Part shown: one piece after another, positions 63,056 to 64,000 of the stretch
Layout: every line of letters begins with the position of its first letter
Numbering within the stretch: position 1 is the first letter of the stretch
Source: Oleiharenicola sp.
GTDB taxonomy: Bacteria; Verrucomicrobiota; Verrucomicrobiia; Opitutales; Opitutaceae
Assembly: GCA_025363455.1 (NCBI GenBank)
Contig: JANYDW010000010.1
Span: forward strand, 37,193 to 101,192
Direction: 5' to 3'
DNA: 64,000 nucleotides
Translations under genes and position numbers: made by a program
The notes under the pieces: generated by a model
Seen by the model: the letters and a program-made list of their open reading frames with translations, nothing else
Told to the model about the DNA's origin: nothing
Database searches by the model: none

Positions 63056-63733
63056 ATGAATTACTGGCCAGAATTCCTAACCATCGTCATGGCGCACGCG
63101 CTGGCTGTCGCCAGCCCGGGGCCGGATTTCGCCATCGTGCTCCGCCAGAGCCTCCGCCACGGCCGCCGCACTGCCGTCTGGACCAGCGTCGGAATCGGCT
63201 GCGGGCTCTCAATCCACATCACCTACTGCCTGCTAGGTCTCGGTCTATTCCTGCAGCACTCCGCCGTCGCGCTCACCACGGTCAAATGGCTCGGCGCGGC
63301 CTACCTCGCTTGGGTCGGTGTGCAGGCGCTTCGCGCGAAGCCGCGCGAGGCGGATGTCGATGTAGGTCGGGCTTTACGCCCGACAGGCTCGGAGGATGTC
63401 GGGGATAAACCCCGACCTACCGTGATGACGCCCACGGCCCACGCGGCCTGGACCACCGGCTTCCTCGTCAACGTCCTCAACCCCAAGGCGGCTCTCTTCT
63501 TCATCGCCCTGTTCCCGCTGGCGGTGAGCGTCACTACACCCATGTGGATCCAGGTCGGCTACGGCGTATGGATGACGGTCACGACGGTGCTCTGGTTCAG
63601 TTTCGTGTCAGTGATATTCACAAAGGCCCAGGTGCGCCAGAGCTTCCTCCGCCACGGCCACTGGATTGACCGCGCGCTCGGCGTGGTCTTCCTCGGCTTC
63701 GCCGCGAGCCTGGCGTTTACCTCGCTCAGATGA
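63056..63733 (+). CDS. LysE/RhtB-family exporter with repeat-encoded loop
   Basis: 225 residues from the ATG at 63056. The N-terminus FLTIVMAHALAVASPGPDFAIVLRQSLRHGRR is the LysE/RhtB signature (PGPD), and WLGAAYLAWVGVQALR and GFLVNVLNPKAALFFIALFPL complete the pattern with about six membrane spans. These exporters expel amino acids or related metabolites; the substrate is unknown. Residues 103-122 (VGRALRPTGSEDVGDKPRPT), in the loop after the third span, are encoded by a complete palindromic repeat inserted in frame. The frame stays open, so the protein may still work. Confidence 0.9.
   Translation: MNYWPEFLTIVMAHALAVASPGPDFAIVLRQSLRHGRRTAVWTSVGIGCGLSIHITYCLLGLGLFLQHSAVALTTVKWLGAAYLAWVGVQALRAKPREADVDVGRALRPTGSEDVGDKPRPTVMTPTAHAAWTTGFLVNVLNPKAALFFIALFPLAVSVTTPMWIQVGYGVWMTVTTVLWFSFVSVIFTKAQVRQSFLRHGHWIDRALGVVFLGFAASLAFTSLR
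63362..63420. repeat. palindromic repeat, family GTAGGTCGGG...CCCGACCTAC (copy 2), inside the LysE gene
   Basis: 24-base arms (63362-63385 and 63397-63420) are inverted copies with three mismatches around an 11-base loop. The element lies wholly within codons 103-122 of the exporter gene. It has the same outer frame as the element at 8735-8798. Confidence 0.92.
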
Positions 63734-63738
63734 GGTGA

Positions 63739-63918
63739 CTATTTCTGTCGGGCAGTCTTCTTGGGTGCGCCGGTCAATGCGTAGCTGGTCACCAATGAAT
63801 CGGTCTGATGACTGACGAAATCGGACTCAGGAAAGCGGGAATGGCATTTGGTGCAGGACACCACTACTGTCCGGCAGCATGAACCTTCACGAGAACAGAT
63901 TAGGAACGTCGTTGTCAT
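63739..63918 (-). CDS. small cysteine-rich ORF
   Basis: 59 codons from the ATG at 63918 (an alternative start at 63954 adds 12). The sequence has C-x6-CC-x7-C-x2-CH (CSREGSCCRTVVVSCTKCH), suggestive of a zinc-binding or haem-like knuckle, then RFPESDFVSHQTDSLV and a basic tail. No family is recognised. It converges with the LysE gene, five bases apart. The remaining bases 63955-64000 show nothing. Confidence 0.4.
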   Translation of the reverse strand: MTTTFLICSREGSCCRTVVVSCTKCHSRFPESDFVSHQTDSLVTSYALTGAPKKTARQK

Positions 63919-64000
63919 GAGTGGTTGGAGTGAAGTCCATGGCTTGTCTGGCAAAGAGTTCCGGCAGAGGTGTTTTCTCGAATGGCGTGACGCTGATGAC

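Overview
The window is GC-rich bacterial chromosome and most likely comes from the Verrucomicrobiota, family Opitutaceae or a close relative. This is inferred from four traits: the dcw (division and cell wall) cluster carries a MurC-MurB fusion; the 1000-residue TonB receptor has a 'SPFVVSTEADTGY' N-terminus; MurE carries the DNPR signature of a meso-diaminopimelate-type Gram-negative wall; and the intergenic DNA is full of palindromic repeats of the kind common in that group. No rRNA, tRNA or CRISPR array was seen.

Layout. 1-2580: end of a PP2C-type phosphatase, trpB and the RNase yicC. 2655-10847 (minus strand): hemF, hemE, hemG, ileS, a DksA-like protein and lspA. 10982-13766: small accessory genes (lipoprotein, VF530 protein, acetyltransferase, secreted alpha/beta hydrolase). 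13916-17359: pyruvate carboxylase. 17369-21841 (minus): two methyltransferases, a secreted protein, an orphan antitoxin, a toxin-antitoxin pair beside a duplicated prfC tail, and prfC. 22277-24121: an IS4-type insertion sequence with 17-bp inverted ends and two divergent genes, abutting an orphan arabinose-binding lipoprotein. 25287-26582: Y-family DNA polymerase. 26665-37160: a glycan-use locus (LacI regulator, TonB receptor, GH43, GH26-like enzyme, PhyH dioxygenase, sugar porter, Gfo/Idh oxidoreductase). 37328-58387: a complete dcw cluster, mraZ-rsmH-ftsL-ftsI-murE-murF-mraY-murD-LysM-ftsW-murG-murCB-ddl-ftsQ-ftsA-ftsZ, with an MraZ-box operator and four small ORFs. 58388-63918: repeats around a GxxExxY gene, obgE, two type IV pilus/type II secretion ATPase genes, a LysE exporter with a remnant of a second copy, and a small cysteine-rich ORF.

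The dcw genes are nearly all co-oriented and often overlap by 4-11 bases. Together they make the peptidoglycan precursor (MurE, F, D, G, C, B, Ddl, MraY), polymerise and cross-link it (FtsW, FtsI) and organise division (FtsL, Q, A, Z).

The most unusual aspect is the density of palindromic repeats: more than a dozen families, many copies, and several inside or across the ends of conserved genes. In-frame copies lie in murC (N-terminus), the LysE gene (cytoplasmic loop) and lspA (N-terminus). Repeat arms form the stop codons of lspA, hemF and the GxxExxY gene. A GxxExxY nuclease-fold gene is bracketed by copies of one family, which makes it a candidate for involvement in repeat spread.
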